This document shows, in pieces, positions 63,937 to 64,000 of a stretch of 64,000 nt of DNA. Both the position numbers and the translations under genes were made by a program. Source of the DNA: Micromonospora sp. HK10 (lineage in GTDB: Bacteria > Actinomycetota > Actinomycetes > Mycobacteriales > Micromonosporaceae); assembly GCF_000982955.1 (NCBI RefSeq), contig NZ_KQ058829.1, positions 115,685-179,684 on the forward strand, in the 5' to 3' direction. Below the pieces are notes generated by a model that saw only the letters and a list, made by a program, of their open reading frames with translations, ran no database searches and was not told the origin of the DNA. How positions within the stretch are numbered: the stretch's first letter is position 1; every line of letters begins with the position of its first letter.

Positions 63937-64000
63937 TGTTTCTCTCCCCGTCCCTGCGCACCTGTGATGCCACGCCATTAGCCCGTGTTTCGTAAGGGCT

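Noticed and set aside
1..64000. tRNA or rRNA genes and CRISPR arrays
   Set aside because: None recognised on either strand by eye, including near the integrase, where a tRNA attachment site might be expected.

Overview
This is high-GC DNA of a filamentous actinomycete. GTG and TTG starts are common, neighbouring genes are often coupled by ATGA or GTGA overlaps, and a DUF574-type methyltransferase closes the window. The gene content fits the Micromonosporaceae or Streptomyces groups, but no rRNA or tRNA gene is present to fix the genus. I see no CRISPR array.

Layout. 1-6.2 kb: a minus-strand run of an unknown coiled-coil protein, a Cas4/Dna2-type 4Fe-4S nuclease, an unknown protein, an SF1B (UPF1/Dna2-like) helicase, SbcD and the first codons of SbcC. 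6.4-10.5 kb: an intact IS5-type insertion sequence, remnants of an MFS transporter and an arsenate reductase, an ArsR regulator, a thioredoxin-MerB fusion behind a MerR-type promoter, and a VapBC pair. 11.1-15.4 kb: a phospholipase-D-fold protein coupled to an unknown partner. 16.7-22.0 kb: two coupled dynamin-like GTPases, one with two GTPase domains (Eleos-like). 22.4-24.3 kb: a zinc-ribbon protein and a macrodomain protein. 25.0-42.8 kb: a complete type 2 BREX (Pgl) locus in the order pglW-pglX-pglY-pglZ-brxD-brxHI. 43.4-46.1 kb, divergent from it: an HNH-APAZ protein and a short prokaryotic Argonaute. 46.4-50.3 kb: IS1380-type transposase (intact and remnant), a tyrosine recombinase and its AbrB-like partner. 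50.5-55.3 kb: a small-molecule cassette of tryptophan 2,3-dioxygenase, a class V PLP enzyme, a second TDO-superfamily protein and a nitric oxide synthase, followed by a secreted protein. 55.4-64 kb: surface and lipoproteins, a HEPN-like/GGCT-like fusion, an HNH protein, transposase debris and a methyltransferase.

The first 50 kb therefore reads as a defence island: several independent anti-phage or anti-plasmid modules packed together with insertion sequences, a recombinase and broken genes. The least familiar pieces are the split Dna2-like plus SbcCD operon, the PLD pair, and the NOS/TDO/PLP cassette. Three genes show frameshifts (the NOS gene, a gene at 57.5 kb and a small gene at 24.5 kb). 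I cannot tell mutation from sequencing error.
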